29,994 bases of DNA from Firmicutes bacterium UBA1702 (GCA_002320005.1 DCJK01000009.1:1-29994); one strand, 5' to 3'; positions 16,452 through 24,582 are shown, counted from the stretch's first letter. Made by a program: numbers and translations. Notes: a model not told the origin generated them from the sequence alone.

Positions 16452-17193
16452 GATAGCCATTGATAACCTGAATCTGTTTTACGGTAATTTTCAGGCGCTG
16501 AAAGATATAAACATGAAGATACAGAGTAAAGAGATAACCGCATTTATCGGTCCTTCCGGCTGCGGAAAGTCCACGTTGCTTAAAAGCCTTAACCGGATGA
16601 ACGACCTTGTGGAAGGCTGCCGCATCACAGGAAGTGTAAAGCTGGACGATGAAGACATTTACGGGAACATCGATATAAATCTGCTTCGTAAGCGTGTAGG
16701 AATGGTTTTCCAGAAGCCAAATCCTTTTCCTATGAGCATATACGACAATATCGCTTACGGTCCGAGAACTCATGGTATACGTTCAAAGGCAAAGTTGGAT
16801 GACATAGTGGAAAGGTCTCTCCGAGATGCAGCAATATGGGATGAATGTAAAGATCGTCTGAAAAAATCGGCATTGGGCATGTCGGGAGGCCAGCAGCAGA
16901 GACTGTGCATAGCACGTGCGCTGGCAGTAGAGCCGGAAGTTCTCCTCATGGATGAGCCCACCAGTGCTCTTGATCCTATTTCCACCGCAAAAATAGAAGA
17001 CCTTGCGACAGAGCTGAAAAAGCAATATACTATTGTTATAGTAACTCACAATATGCAGCAGGCTGTCCGCATATCTGACAAAACGGCCTTCTTTCTTCTG
17101 GGAGAAATGGTGGAATTTGCCCCTACAGAGGAGATGTTCTCCATGCCTAAGGATAAAAGAACAGAAGATTATATTACAGGGAGGTTTGGTTGA
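16444..17193 (+). CDS. pstB: Phosphate ABC transporter ATP-binding protein PstB
   Basis: This is the ATPase of the phosphate importer, 249 residues from the ATG at 16444; GGGAGG lies 11 bases upstream, and an upstream in-frame ATG at 16411 inside pstA has no such support. It shows Walker A GPSGCGKS (36-43), the Q-loop glutamine 90 in FQKPNPFPMSIYDN (typical of PstB), signature MSGGQ (146-150, Met in place of the usual Leu), Walker B LLMDEP (167-172) and switch histidine 202. phoU starts one base after the stop. Confidence 0.97.
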   Translation: MDKIAIDNLNLFYGNFQALKDINMKIQSKEITAFIGPSGCGKSTLLKSLNRMNDLVEGCRITGSVKLDDEDIYGNIDINLLRKRVGMVFQKPNPFPMSIYDNIAYGPRTHGIRSKAKLDDIVERSLRDAAIWDECKDRLKKSALGMSGGQQQRLCIARALAVEPEVLLMDEPTSALDPISTAKIEDLATELKKQYTIVIVTHNMQQAVRISDKTAFFLLGEMVEFAPTEEMFSMPKDKRTEDYITGRFG

Positions 17194-17194
17194 T

Positions 17195-17842
17195 ATGCGA
17201 TTTAAATTTGATGAACAGCTTGAACTGCTTAATGAAGAACTTATAGTTATGGGCGCCCTCTGCGAAAAGGCCATCGCCACATCGGCGGAATCTCTTGCAA
17301 CAGGCGATCTTGAGCTTGCAGGCGGTGTGCCTGAACTGGCATCTCGCATAGACCGCAAAGAGAGAGACATTGAAAGTCTTTGTCTTAAACTTCTGCTTCA
17401 GCAGCAGCCTGTGGCAAAAGATCTGCGTGCAATATCTTCTGCCTTAAAAATGATTACCGACATGAAACGTATAGGTGACCAGTCAGCAGATATTGCAGAT
17501 ATCATCCTTACGGCTCATATAAATGCCGGCGACGATGCTCTGAGCATAGGGGACATGGCTTCTGCCGCCATCAAAATGGTTACTGACAGCATCGACGCTT
17601 TTGTCAAAAAAGATATTGATATTGCCGAAGCGGTGATTGATTATGATGATATAGTGGATGGATATTTCACTTCAATCAAAAGCCTGCTGACGCAGCGCTT
17701 CAGTGTACCTGAAAATGACGGCGAATATGCTCTCGACCTTCTGATGATAGCCAAATATTTTGAACGAATTGCCGACCATGCCGTAAACATAGCTCAGTGG
17801 GTTTTATTTTCAATAACCGGAAACCGAGAAGGAGGAAACTGA
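17195..17842 (+). CDS. phoU: Phosphate signalling protein PhoU
   Basis: PhoU links PstSCAB to the histidine kinase and keeps the Pho regulon off when phosphate is plentiful. The product has 215 residues from the ATG at 17195; a longer frame reaching back into pstB is not supported. Two three-helix repeats each carry a metal-binding E/D-x-x-x-D motif: MKRIGDQSADIAD in the first half and YFERIADHAVNIAQW near the C-terminus. GGGAGG lies upstream. One base separates it from pstB and one from the regulator gene, so the signalling chain is encoded in order. Confidence 0.96.
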   Translation: MRFKFDEQLELLNEELIVMGALCEKAIATSAESLATGDLELAGGVPELASRIDRKERDIESLCLKLLLQQQPVAKDLRAISSALKMITDMKRIGDQSADIADIILTAHINAGDDALSIGDMASAAIKMVTDSIDAFVKKDIDIAEAVIDYDDIVDGYFTSIKSLLTQRFSVPENDGEYALDLLMIAKYFERIADHAVNIAQWVLFSITGNREGGN

Positions 17843-17843
17843 C

Positions 17844-18515
17844 ATGATTTTCTGTGTTGAAGACGACAACAGTATAAGAGACCTTATGATATACACATTA
17901 AATGCCTCCGGCTTTGAAGCTTCAGGCTTCTCTGACGGAGAGCAGCTTTTTGAGGCTCTGAAAGAAAAAAAACCGGAGCTTATAATCCTGGACATAATGC
18001 TTCCGGGCGAGGATGGTATAACAATCCTTAAGAAGCTCCGCAGCCACGGAAACACCTCAGATATTCCTGTAATAATGGCCACAGCCAAAGGAACGGAATA
18101 CGATAAAGTTATCGGTCTTGACTCCGGGGCAGACGATTATCTGGCCAAGCCTTTCGGAATGATGGAAATGGTTTCCAGAATCAAGGCGGTTCTTCGCCGC
18201 TCTTCCCCAAAGCAGGAAAAACTGCTTTCCATGGGTGAACTGGAACTTAATCTCAGCGAACACACTGTAACATCTTCCGGCAAGCGCGTGCAGCTGACCC
18301 TCAAGGAGTTTGACATGCTTCGGCTCTTTATGGAAAATCCCGGCCGGGTATTTACCCGCGAGCAGCTGCTTTCGGGAATATGGGGAACTGATTACATAGG
18401 TGAAACAAGAACCGTTGATGTTCATATAGGCACTTTGCGCACAAAACTGGGCACATGCGGAAGCTACATCGAAACGGTGCGCGGAGTGGGATATCGAATG
18501 GAGGCAGGGATATGA
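17844..18515 (+). CDS. phoB: PhoB/PhoP-type response regulator
   Basis: This is an OmpR-family transcription factor of 223 residues. The receiver domain (1-120) has the acidic pair D7/D8, phosphoacceptor D50 (LDIMLPGEDG), the conserved MATAKG threonine and the lysine of DDYLAKPFG. A winged helix with EFDMLRLFMENPGRVFTREQLL and TVDVHIGTLRTKLG fills the C-terminal half. Its place between phoU and the kinase identifies it as the phosphate regulator (called phoP in Bacillus). Its likely targets in this window are the two TTTACA repeat elements before pstS and the Na/Pi cotransporter. As it lies in the pst operon, it should amplify its own synthesis. Confidence 0.93.
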   Translation: MIFCVEDDNSIRDLMIYTLNASGFEASGFSDGEQLFEALKEKKPELIILDIMLPGEDGITILKKLRSHGNTSDIPVIMATAKGTEYDKVIGLDSGADDYLAKPFGMMEMVSRIKAVLRRSSPKQEKLLSMGELELNLSEHTVTSSGKRVQLTLKEFDMLRLFMENPGRVFTREQLLSGIWGTDYIGETRTVDVHIGTLRTKLGTCGSYIETVRGVGYRMEAGI

Positions 18516-20170
18516 CAAAAAGAATATTTCGCTCCACATGCTTTGTTGCCATTGCAGTGCTCATTGCCTGCATTGTCCTTATCATGGGGGCTCTTTATTC
18601 ATACTTCAGCAGCGTACAGATGAACCAGCTGCACATGCAAACAGCTCTGGCCGCTCAGGGAGTAAACAACGAAGGTCTTTCGTATTTTGACGGTCTGGAT
18701 ATCAGCGATTACCGGATTACGCTGGTTTCTCCCGACGGCTCTGTGCTTTACGATTGCCGCGCTGATGCCGGTACTATGGAAAATCACCTGAAAAGGGAAG
18801 AAATACAGGAAGCACTGAAAAACGGCGAGGGCGAAAGCCGGAGATTCTCCTCCACTCTCAGCGAAAGCTCGCTTTACTGTGCACAAAAGCTGAATGATGG
18901 TTCTGTGCTGAGACTTTCCGTTGCTCAAAAAAGTATTTTTACCCTTGTTCTGGGAATGTCACAGCCTATATGCGTTGTACTTGTGGTGGCAATAGTCCTT
19001 TCACTTTACCTGGCTTATCGTCTTTCAAAGAATATAGTGCGGCCTCTTAACGAACTTGATCTGGACGACCCGCTTTCAAATAACGACGGTTATGATGAGT
19101 TATCTCCTCTGTTGAAGAGAATCGACAGACAGCAGAAGCAGCTTAAACGTCAGGCCAATGAAATGCAGAAAAAACAGGACGAATTCACAGCTATTACAGA
19201 AAGCATGAATGAAGGTCTGATTCTTTTAAACCCAAAGGGAACCATTATCAGCATAAATCCTGCTGCAGCAAAACTTCTTGATGCAGGACAGTTCAGCAAA
19301 GGCAAAAACATACTTACGGTTAACCGCAGCCTTGCGCTTCAGGAAGTGATTTCTGACGCTGTGGCAGGGAAAAGCGCCGAAAAGATCATAGAGCTTCATG
19401 AACGTCATTATCAGGTGGATGCCAGCCCGGTTATTTCTGACGGTGCGGTGGGAGGAATTGTTCTCCTTCTCTTTGATGTCACCGAAAAAGAAGATGCCGA
19501 GCAGCTGCGCCGTGAGTTTACAGCCAACGTATCCCACGAGCTGAAAACTCCGCTTCACTCCATTTCGGGATATGCGGAAATAATCAAAAGTGACCTCATC
19601 TCTCCGGAGGATATAAAGCCTTTTGCTTCTAAAATCTACTCTGAGGCACAGCGAATGATTCAGCTGGTGGAAGATATTATAAATCTTTCACATCTGGACG
19701 AGGGCGCAGATTCCATGAGCTTTGAAGACTGCGATCTGTATCTTATGGCTCAGGATACTGTTGCAAACCTTTCTTCTGAAGCCGACGCCTCTGATATTAC
19801 CGTTACATTGTCCGGAGATCCGGCTGTAATAAAGGGAGTTCCTCATATGCTCAGCGGAATTATATACAATCTGTGCGATAACGCCATAAAGTACAACCGC
19901 CCCGGCGGAAAAGTTAATATAGATATCAGAGATCTTGCTTCTTCTGCAATACTCTCAGTCAGGGACACAGGCATCGGTATCCCTCCTGAACATCAGAACC
20001 GCATATTTGAACGCTTTTACAGGGTGGACAAGAGCCATTCCAAAGAAGTTGGCGGCACCGGGCTGGGTCTTTCCATAGTAAAACATGCCGCCAAAATACA
20101 TGGTGCAAAAGTTTCTGTGGAAAGCACACCCGGAGAAGGAACTTGTATCTCTCTGGAATTTCCTAAATAA
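18512..20170 (+). CDS. phoR: PhoR-type sensor histidine kinase
   Basis: This is a membrane histidine kinase of 552 residues from the ATG at 18512, which overlaps the regulator stop by 4 bases; GGAGG lies upstream. A first membrane segment (about 9-32), an outside domain of some 110 residues and a second segment (143-168) precede a linker. A PAS domain (226-325) is followed by the HisKA motif with phosphorylated H342 (VSHELKTP). The ATPase domain has the N box (NLCDNAIKYN), G1 (DTGIGIP) and G2 (GGTGLGLS). The architecture is that of PhoR. The HAMP region between membrane and PAS is poorly conserved to my eye. It phosphorylates the regulator encoded just before it. Confidence 0.93.
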   Translation: MTKRIFRSTCFVAIAVLIACIVLIMGALYSYFSSVQMNQLHMQTALAAQGVNNEGLSYFDGLDISDYRITLVSPDGSVLYDCRADAGTMENHLKREEIQEALKNGEGESRRFSSTLSESSLYCAQKLNDGSVLRLSVAQKSIFTLVLGMSQPICVVLVVAIVLSLYLAYRLSKNIVRPLNELDLDDPLSNNDGYDELSPLLKRIDRQQKQLKRQANEMQKKQDEFTAITESMNEGLILLNPKGTIISINPAAAKLLDAGQFSKGKNILTVNRSLALQEVISDAVAGKSAEKIIELHERHYQVDASPVISDGAVGGIVLLLFDVTEKEDAEQLRREFTANVSHELKTPLHSISGYAEIIKSDLISPEDIKPFASKIYSEAQRMIQLVEDIINLSHLDEGADSMSFEDCDLYLMAQDTVANLSSEADASDITVTLSGDPAVIKGVPHMLSGIIYNLCDNAIKYNRPGGKVNIDIRDLASSAILSVRDTGIGIPPEHQNRIFERFYRVDKSHSKEVGGTGLGLSIVKHAAKIHGAKVSVESTPGEGTCISLEFPK

Positions 20171-20208
20171 TACTTCAAAAATACTAATGTTTTTTGTCTC
20201 CTGCTGAC

Positions 20209-20282
20209 TTGACAGTCCCGAACTCGAGGCGTACCATAAAAATGTACGGAAAATTGACAGTCAAAGTAGTTCGGTGTATATA
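20209..20282 (+). promoter_or_regulatory. Tandem promoters with palindromes before the permease gene
   Basis: Two promoters share the sequence TTGACAGTC. P1 is TTGACA (20209-20214), N17, TACCAT (20232-20237). P2 is TTGACA (20254-20259), N17, TATATA (20277-20282). The P2 -35 lies in an 11-base palindrome TTGACAGTCAA (20254-20264). A 7-base inverted repeat CCGAACT / AGTTCGG (20218-20224 and 20268-20274) and a CGTAC/GTACG dyad (20230-20234, 20244-20248) lie across both. A repressor acting here is inferred. No TTTACA Pho repeat is seen. Confidence 0.65.
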
Positions 20283-20323
20283 TCAAAACAGGAGGTAAAA
20301 TCATTTAAGATTAGTATTGGGAA

Positions 20324-21715
20324 ATGTTAGGACAAATTACTGCAGCTGCCATCTTTGTAATAATGTTTGCATTGATTGTCAGCGAAAAAACAGAGCGTCA
20401 CATAGCAACTCTCGCATGTGGCGCCGCTACCCTGCTCCTGGTCTTCGGTCTGTGTCTCAGGAGCTGGAATGCCATAGTGGAAACCATCAACCTGACATCT
20501 ATGTTTCAGGTTGATTTCTGGTATCATGCCGGATCTGCCGGAGAAATATCTGCAGGCATAAACTGGTCTACAATAATATTTGTTGCAGGCATGATGATAA
20601 TGGTCGAGGGCATGAGCTCTGTAGGCTTCTTCCGATGGCTATGTATGGCTATTGCCAAAATGGTAAGATACAGACCCATGCCTATACTGGTGGCTTTTAT
20701 GCTGGTATCGGGAATACTGTCCATGTTCATTGACAGCATAACCGTTATCCTGTTCCTTGCGGCTGTAACCGTAGAACTTGCAGAAGTGGTGAATTTCAGC
20801 CCTGTTCCTGTTATAATGGCGGAAATCTTCTGCGCTAATCTCGGCGGCTCGGCCACAATGTGCGGGGACCCGCCAAATATTATAATCGGAACCTCTCTGG
20901 GGTATACCTTCATGGATTTTCTCACCAACACAGGTGTTGTTGCAGGAATCTCTCTGATTGTGGTGATTCTGTATTTTTCTTTGTGTATGCGTAACGAACT
21001 TTCTCAGGATACCGCCTCGCGGAGCTGCCTGCGGCTTGGAACCGCAGCTGCCGGCGCCATCGCCTACGGCTCAGATCACCCTGCGGTTATAATAACCGAC
21101 AGACGCGGCTTCATTATAAATGCGGCCATTTTTGCTCTGGCTGTTGTCCTTCTCATCACTCATGCGTCCACAGGTTTCACGGTAGCCCTCATCGGAGTGA
21201 TTATAGCTTTTCTCACCCTGATAGCCTCTGGAAAAAAAGCCCCTGAGATCCTTAAAAAAATAGACCGGAAAACTCTGCTGTTTTTTATCGGTCTTTTCAT
21301 CGTAGTAGGCGGCCTGGAACAGACAGGCGTCCTTGAAGTTATCGCATCCTTTATTGAAAAATTAAGTCATGGCAACAATCTTCTTATTGTAATCATAATA
21401 ATATGGATATCGGGAATTGCCAGCGCTTTCGTGGATAATATCCCCTTTGCAGCTACTATGATTCCTGTAATAAGCAGCCTGTCCGCAGCTTCGGGAATGG
21501 CTCTTCCTGTCCTGGCCTGGTCCCTGGCCATAGGAACCGATATCGGCGGCAGTGCAACGCCTATAGGAGCTTCCGCAAATGTTGTGGGTATTTCCATAGC
21601 CTCCGGTCACGGATTCCGCATAAGCTGGGGAAGATACTGCAGGCTTATGGTTCCGGCAAGCATGCTGGTGCTGCTGATTTCAACTGCTTACATCTGGATA
21701 AGATATATGCTTTGA
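20324..21715 (+). CDS. ArsB/NhaD-type permease (ion transporter superfamily)
   Basis: This is an integral membrane transporter of 463 residues with roughly 10-12 helices and the internal duplication of the IT superfamily (ArsB, NhaD, SLC13). Repeat one has FIDSIT (135-140) and GGSATMCGDPPNIIIGT (174-190). Repeat two has FVDNIP (369-374) and GGSATPIGASANVVGIS (408-424). About 20 residues (60-80) appear inserted before the second helix. The substrate cannot be told from sequence: sodium/proton exchange, arsenite or an organic or inorganic anion are all possible. The best ribosome site (AGGAGG, 20290-20295) is 28 bases before the ATG, too far for normal use, yet no in-frame start lies closer to it. 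It has its own promoters after phoR. Confidence 0.85.
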   Translation: MLGQITAAAIFVIMFALIVSEKTERHIATLACGAATLLLVFGLCLRSWNAIVETINLTSMFQVDFWYHAGSAGEISAGINWSTIIFVAGMMIMVEGMSSVGFFRWLCMAIAKMVRYRPMPILVAFMLVSGILSMFIDSITVILFLAAVTVELAEVVNFSPVPVIMAEIFCANLGGSATMCGDPPNIIIGTSLGYTFMDFLTNTGVVAGISLIVVILYFSLCMRNELSQDTASRSCLRLGTAAAGAIAYGSDHPAVIITDRRGFIINAAIFALAVVLLITHASTGFTVALIGVIIAFLTLIASGKKAPEILKKIDRKTLLFFIGLFIVVGGLEQTGVLEVIASFIEKLSHGNNLLIVIIIIWISGIASAFVDNIPFAATMIPVISSLSAASGMALPVLAWSLAIGTDIGGSATPIGASANVVGISIASGHGFRISWGRYCRLMVPASMLVLLISTAYIWIRYML

Positions 21716-21740
21716 CCATCAGGCCAAAGCATATTTTTTT
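21705..21740 (+). terminator. Terminator formed from the ends of two convergent genes
   Basis: A perfect 10-base stem ATATGCTTTG / CAAAGCATAT (21705-21714 and 21725-21734) is followed by a T-run (21734-21740). The left arm includes the permease stop codon and the right arm codes for the last residues of the cotransporter on the other strand. The genes are only 3 bases apart, so the terminator is embedded in coding sequence. It should act on plus-strand transcripts; on the minus strand no T-run follows. Confidence 0.85.
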
Positions 21741-23464
21741 GCGTATTTTTCAAAGTTTTCTTTATATTCATCACTGTAATTTCTGAAATTTCTCAATGTT
21801 TCATGAAAATTCAGCTTGTTCTGAGCCATATCAAGCACACAGCCTGCTATGTTGGAGCAGTGATCAGATGTTCTTTCGAGGTTTGTAAGAAGGTCGGACC
21901 AGACAAAACCGGCATCTATGGAGCATTCACCCTGCTGCAGCCTGAGAATATGTCTCGTTCTCATCTGCTCTTTAAGACCGTCTATCACCTGCTCCAGAGA
22001 TTCAACCTTTGACGCAGACTCCAGATCATTGTATATAAAGGCGTTTGTGGAAAGATCAAGTATCTCGTTTATGGCTGCCGAGAGAATTTCCAGTTCACCG
22101 GCTGCAGACTCGGTGAAGGCCAGTCCTTTCTGCTGCAGCTCTTCTGCTGACTCAAGAAGGTTAAGCGCGTGGTCGGAAATTCTTTCAAAGTCTCCTATCA
22201 CCTTCAGAAGCTTCGTCGCTTCGGAGCTGTCATTTTCACTTATCTGGCTGCCGCTGAGTTTAACAAGATAAGTCCCGAGGATATCCTCATAATAATCTGT
22301 TTTTGATTCTTTTTCTCTGATATCTTCTGCCAATGCAGGCTCATAACTGCGAAGACAGCTGAGTCCTTCCTTAAGTGCAGCCGCGGACGTCTCTGCCATG
22401 GTTATGCTTACCTTACGGCAGTTTTCAAGAGCCAGAGGCGGAGTGACCAGAAGACGTTCATCCAGTTCGGTTCTGACTTCGGGTTCCTTTGCATCAGGCA
22501 CAATTCTTTGAGCCAGTCTCTCAAGGAATCCTGCCATAGGAAGCAGCAGTATCGTGCAAAGGACATTGAATACCGAGTGAGCCACAGCTATGCCTACAAG
22601 TGATGCCGACTGGTTAAGCAAAGCCGGTGCAAAGAGCGCTTTTATTATGCAGAACACCGTAAGCCACACAATTGTTCCTATAATGTTAAAAGATAAATGA
22701 ACAACAGCTGCTCTCTTGGCATTTTTGTTTGCTCCCACAGAAGAAATCATAGCAGTTACACAGGTTCCTATATTCTGCCCCATTATGATGGGGATTGCAG
22801 CACCAAAGGACACCTGCCCTGTCACTGCCAGAGCCTGAAGAATTCCTACGGAAGCTGAACTTGACTGAATAATTGCCGTCAGCAGCGCCCCTGCCAGTAC
22901 ACCCAGCACAGGGTTCCGGAACATAATAAACAGTTCCTGAAAGGCCGGAACATCCCTGAGCCCTGAAACGGCTGCTGACATGGTTTCCATTCCGAACATA
23001 AGGGTGGCAAATCCCAGCAGAATTGTACCTGTATCTTTCTTTTTACTGCTATTGCAGAACATGTAGAATATAATGCCTACAAGGGCCAGTATCGGCGTAA
23101 AGGATGACGGCTTGAAAAGCTGCACTATCATGTTCCCGCTGTCTATTCCGCTGAGGCTCAATATCCAGGCGGTAACGGTAGTACCTACATTGGCGCCCAT
23201 TATTACATTTATAGCCTGGCTCAGAGTCATCAGCCCCGAGTTTACGAAGCCCACAACCATGACCGTTGTGGCTGAGGAACTCTGAATCACAGCCGTTACC
23301 CCAAGACCTGTGAGAAAACCCGTCATTCTATTGGTAGTGAGCCTTCCCAGCAGAGTTCTCAATTTGTTTCCGGCCCTGCGTTCCAGCGCCTGACCCATAA
23401 CATTCATTCCAAACAGAAACAGACTCAATCCACCAATCAGTGAAAGCACATCAAATATGTCCAT
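21719..23464 (-). CDS. Na/Pi cotransporter with a PhoU-like C-terminal domain
   Basis: This is a sodium-dependent phosphate transporter of the NaPi-II-like / YjbB class, 581 residues. The membrane half holds two inverted repeats, each with the signature QSSSA (61-65 and 200-204), plus GANVGTT (90-96) and GQNIGTC. From about 345 to 565 a cytoplasmic helical domain has PhoU-type motifs (FERISDHALNLLES and ERTSDHCSNIAG). Homologues import phosphate or export it when in excess. The ATG start follows AAAGGA. It lies convergent to the permease and alone on its transcript. A Pho-box-like element identical in spacing to that of pstS precedes it, so control by phoB is likely. Confidence 0.92.
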   Translation of the reverse strand: MDIFDVLSLIGGLSLFLFGMNVMGQALERRAGNKLRTLLGRLTTNRMTGFLTGLGVTAVIQSSSATTVMVVGFVNSGLMTLSQAINVIMGANVGTTVTAWILSLSGIDSGNMIVQLFKPSSFTPILALVGIIFYMFCNSSKKKDTGTILLGFATLMFGMETMSAAVSGLRDVPAFQELFIMFRNPVLGVLAGALLTAIIQSSSASVGILQALAVTGQVSFGAAIPIIMGQNIGTCVTAMISSVGANKNAKRAAVVHLSFNIIGTIVWLTVFCIIKALFAPALLNQSASLVGIAVAHSVFNVLCTILLLPMAGFLERLAQRIVPDAKEPEVRTELDERLLVTPPLALENCRKVSITMAETSAAALKEGLSCLRSYEPALAEDIREKESKTDYYEDILGTYLVKLSGSQISENDSSEATKLLKVIGDFERISDHALNLLESAEELQQKGLAFTESAAGELEILSAAINEILDLSTNAFIYNDLESASKVESLEQVIDGLKEQMRTRHILRLQQGECSIDAGFVWSDLLTNLERTSDHCSNIAGCVLDMAQNKLNFHETLRNFRNYSDEYKENFEKYAKKYALA

Positions 23465-23480
23465 ACATCTTTTCCTTTCA

Positions 23481-23557
23481 TTACATTTACTTTACATTCA
23501 CTTTATCAAATCTATATCAAATCTGTTATAGGGTCATTGTAAAATATATGTAAAGTC
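23481..23557 (-). promoter_or_regulatory. Pho-box-like element and 11-base-phased repeats before the cotransporter
   Basis: On the minus strand TTTACA starts at 23554 and 23543 and ATAACA at 23529, the same spacing as before pstS. TATAGA (23516-23511) may be the -10. The whole 77 bases can be cut into seven consecutive 11-mers on the plus strand. The pairs TTACATTTACT/TTACATTCACT and TTATCAAATCT/ATATCAAATCT each match at 10 of 11 positions. This suggests a row of binding sites on one helix face, some of them downstream of the likely transcription start. Confidence 0.75.
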
Positions 23558-23583
23558 ACCTTTCAAAGCAGTTTCTTTACATG

Positions 23584-23614
23584 CAAATAAAAACAGGCGG
23601 CATAACGCCGCCTG
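23584..23614 (-). terminator. Rho-independent terminator of rplL
   Basis: A perfect 8-base stem CAGGCGGC / GCCGCCTG with a 5-base loop (23594-23614) is followed on the minus strand by TTTTTATTTG. It lies about 25 bases after the rplL stop and ends the L11-L12 transcript before the cotransporter promoter region. Confidence 0.92.
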
Positions 23615-23636
23615 CTTTGATTCGAAATCATCGGGC

Positions 23637-23999
23637 TTATTTCAGAGTTACTGTAGCTCCTACTTCTTCCAGCTGAGTCTTGATAGCTTCAGCTTCTGCC
23701 TTTTCAATTCCTTCCTTAACGTTTGAAGGAGCTCCGTCTACCAGTTCCTTAGCTTCCTTCAGACCTAAGCCTGTAAGTTCTCTTACAGCCTTGATAACTT
23801 TGATCTTTTCAGCTCCTGCAGCTTCCAGAACTACTGTGAATTCAGTCTGCTCTTCTACTGCTGCTGCGCCAGGTACACCCGCAACTGCAACCGGAGCTGC
23901 TGCGGATACGCCGAATTCTTCTTCACAAGCCTTAACTAACTCATTTAATTCTAAAACTGTCATCGCTTTTATAGCTTCGATAATCTGTTCTTTAGTCAT
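23637..23999 (-). CDS. rplL: 50S ribosomal protein L7/L12
   Basis: This is the multi-copy stalk protein that recruits translation factors, 120 residues. An N-terminal dimerisation helix region (MTKEQIIEAIKAMTVLELNELVKACEEEFGV) is visible, followed by an Ala/Val/Pro hinge (about 34-50) and the C-terminal domain with KIKVIKAVRELTGLGLKEAK. AAAGGAG precedes the ATG. It is the last gene of its operon, about 90 bases after rplJ. In most relatives rpoB comes next; here a terminator does. Confidence 0.98.
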   Translation of the reverse strand: MTKEQIIEAIKAMTVLELNELVKACEEEFGVSAAAPVAVAGVPGAAAVEEQTEFTVVLEAAGAEKIKVIKAVRELTGLGLKEAKELVDGAPSNVKEGIEKAEAEAIKTQLEEVGATVTLK

Positions 24000-24087
24000 T
24001 TTTATTTCTCCTTTATATATTTCTGTTTAAGATTCGATTTGAATTTGCTTACGCAAAATCGCTGTATTTATCCGGCTTTCCGACGCA

Positions 24088-24582
24088 TTATTCTGCTTTG
24101 GCGTCTGCGATTGCCTGGAATGTTCTTACTGCCTTGCTTACAGGTGACTGAATGCTTCCCATGAACTTGGCAATGAGCACTTCTCTTGACGGAATGTCTG
24201 CAATTGCCTGGATACCTTCTTTGTCAAAGAAGTTTCCTTCTACAACTCCTGCTTTGAATTCCATCTTCTTGTATGCTTTGATTACTTCGTTTATAACTCT
24301 TGCAGGAGCAGTTGCATCATCCTTGCTGATTGCGATTGCGCTTGGTCCTTCCAGAACATCTGCAAGGCCGGCAAAATCTGTTCCTTCAATAGCTCTCTTA
24401 ACCAGAGTGTTCTTGTAAACTGTGTAATCAACGTTTGCTTCACGGAGTTTCTTTCTCATGGCATCGGCTTCTGCAACGGTGATTCCCATGTAGTCGATTA
24501 CTACTGCTGACTGAGCTCCGTCTAATTTTTCTTTGATTTCGTCGATTATAACCTGTTTTGCTTTTTGAGCTTCTACTGACAT
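24088..24582 (-). CDS. rplJ: 50S ribosomal protein L10
   Basis: L10 anchors L7/L12 dimers to 23S rRNA through its long C-terminal helix and, with L12, represses its own operon. The start is the ATG at 24582 (MSVEAQKAKQ), giving 164 residues; a longer frame to 24672 would run through the leader attenuator and is rejected. The domain with SAVVIDYMGITVAEADAMRKKLREANVDYTVYKNTL-type features is complete. AAAGGAG (24594-24600) is 11 bases before the start. Expression is probably set by the L10 leader just upstream. Confidence 0.97.
   Translation of the reverse strand: MSVEAQKAKQVIIDEIKEKLDGAQSAVVIDYMGITVAEADAMRKKLREANVDYTVYKNTLVKRAIEGTDFAGLADVLEGPSAIAISKDDATAPARVINEVIKAYKKMEFKAGVVEGNFFDKEGIQAIADIPSREVLIAKFMGSIQSPVSKAVRTFQAIADAKAE

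Noticed and set aside
20303..20308. ATT-TAA as a minimal open frame after AGGAGG
   Set aside because: It has two codons with a rare start; a chance match is more likely, though the misplaced ribosome site itself is noted.
12132..23593. The phosphate block as an active mobile element
   Set aside because: No transposase, integrase, recombinase, terminal inverted repeat or flanking direct repeat was found at either edge.
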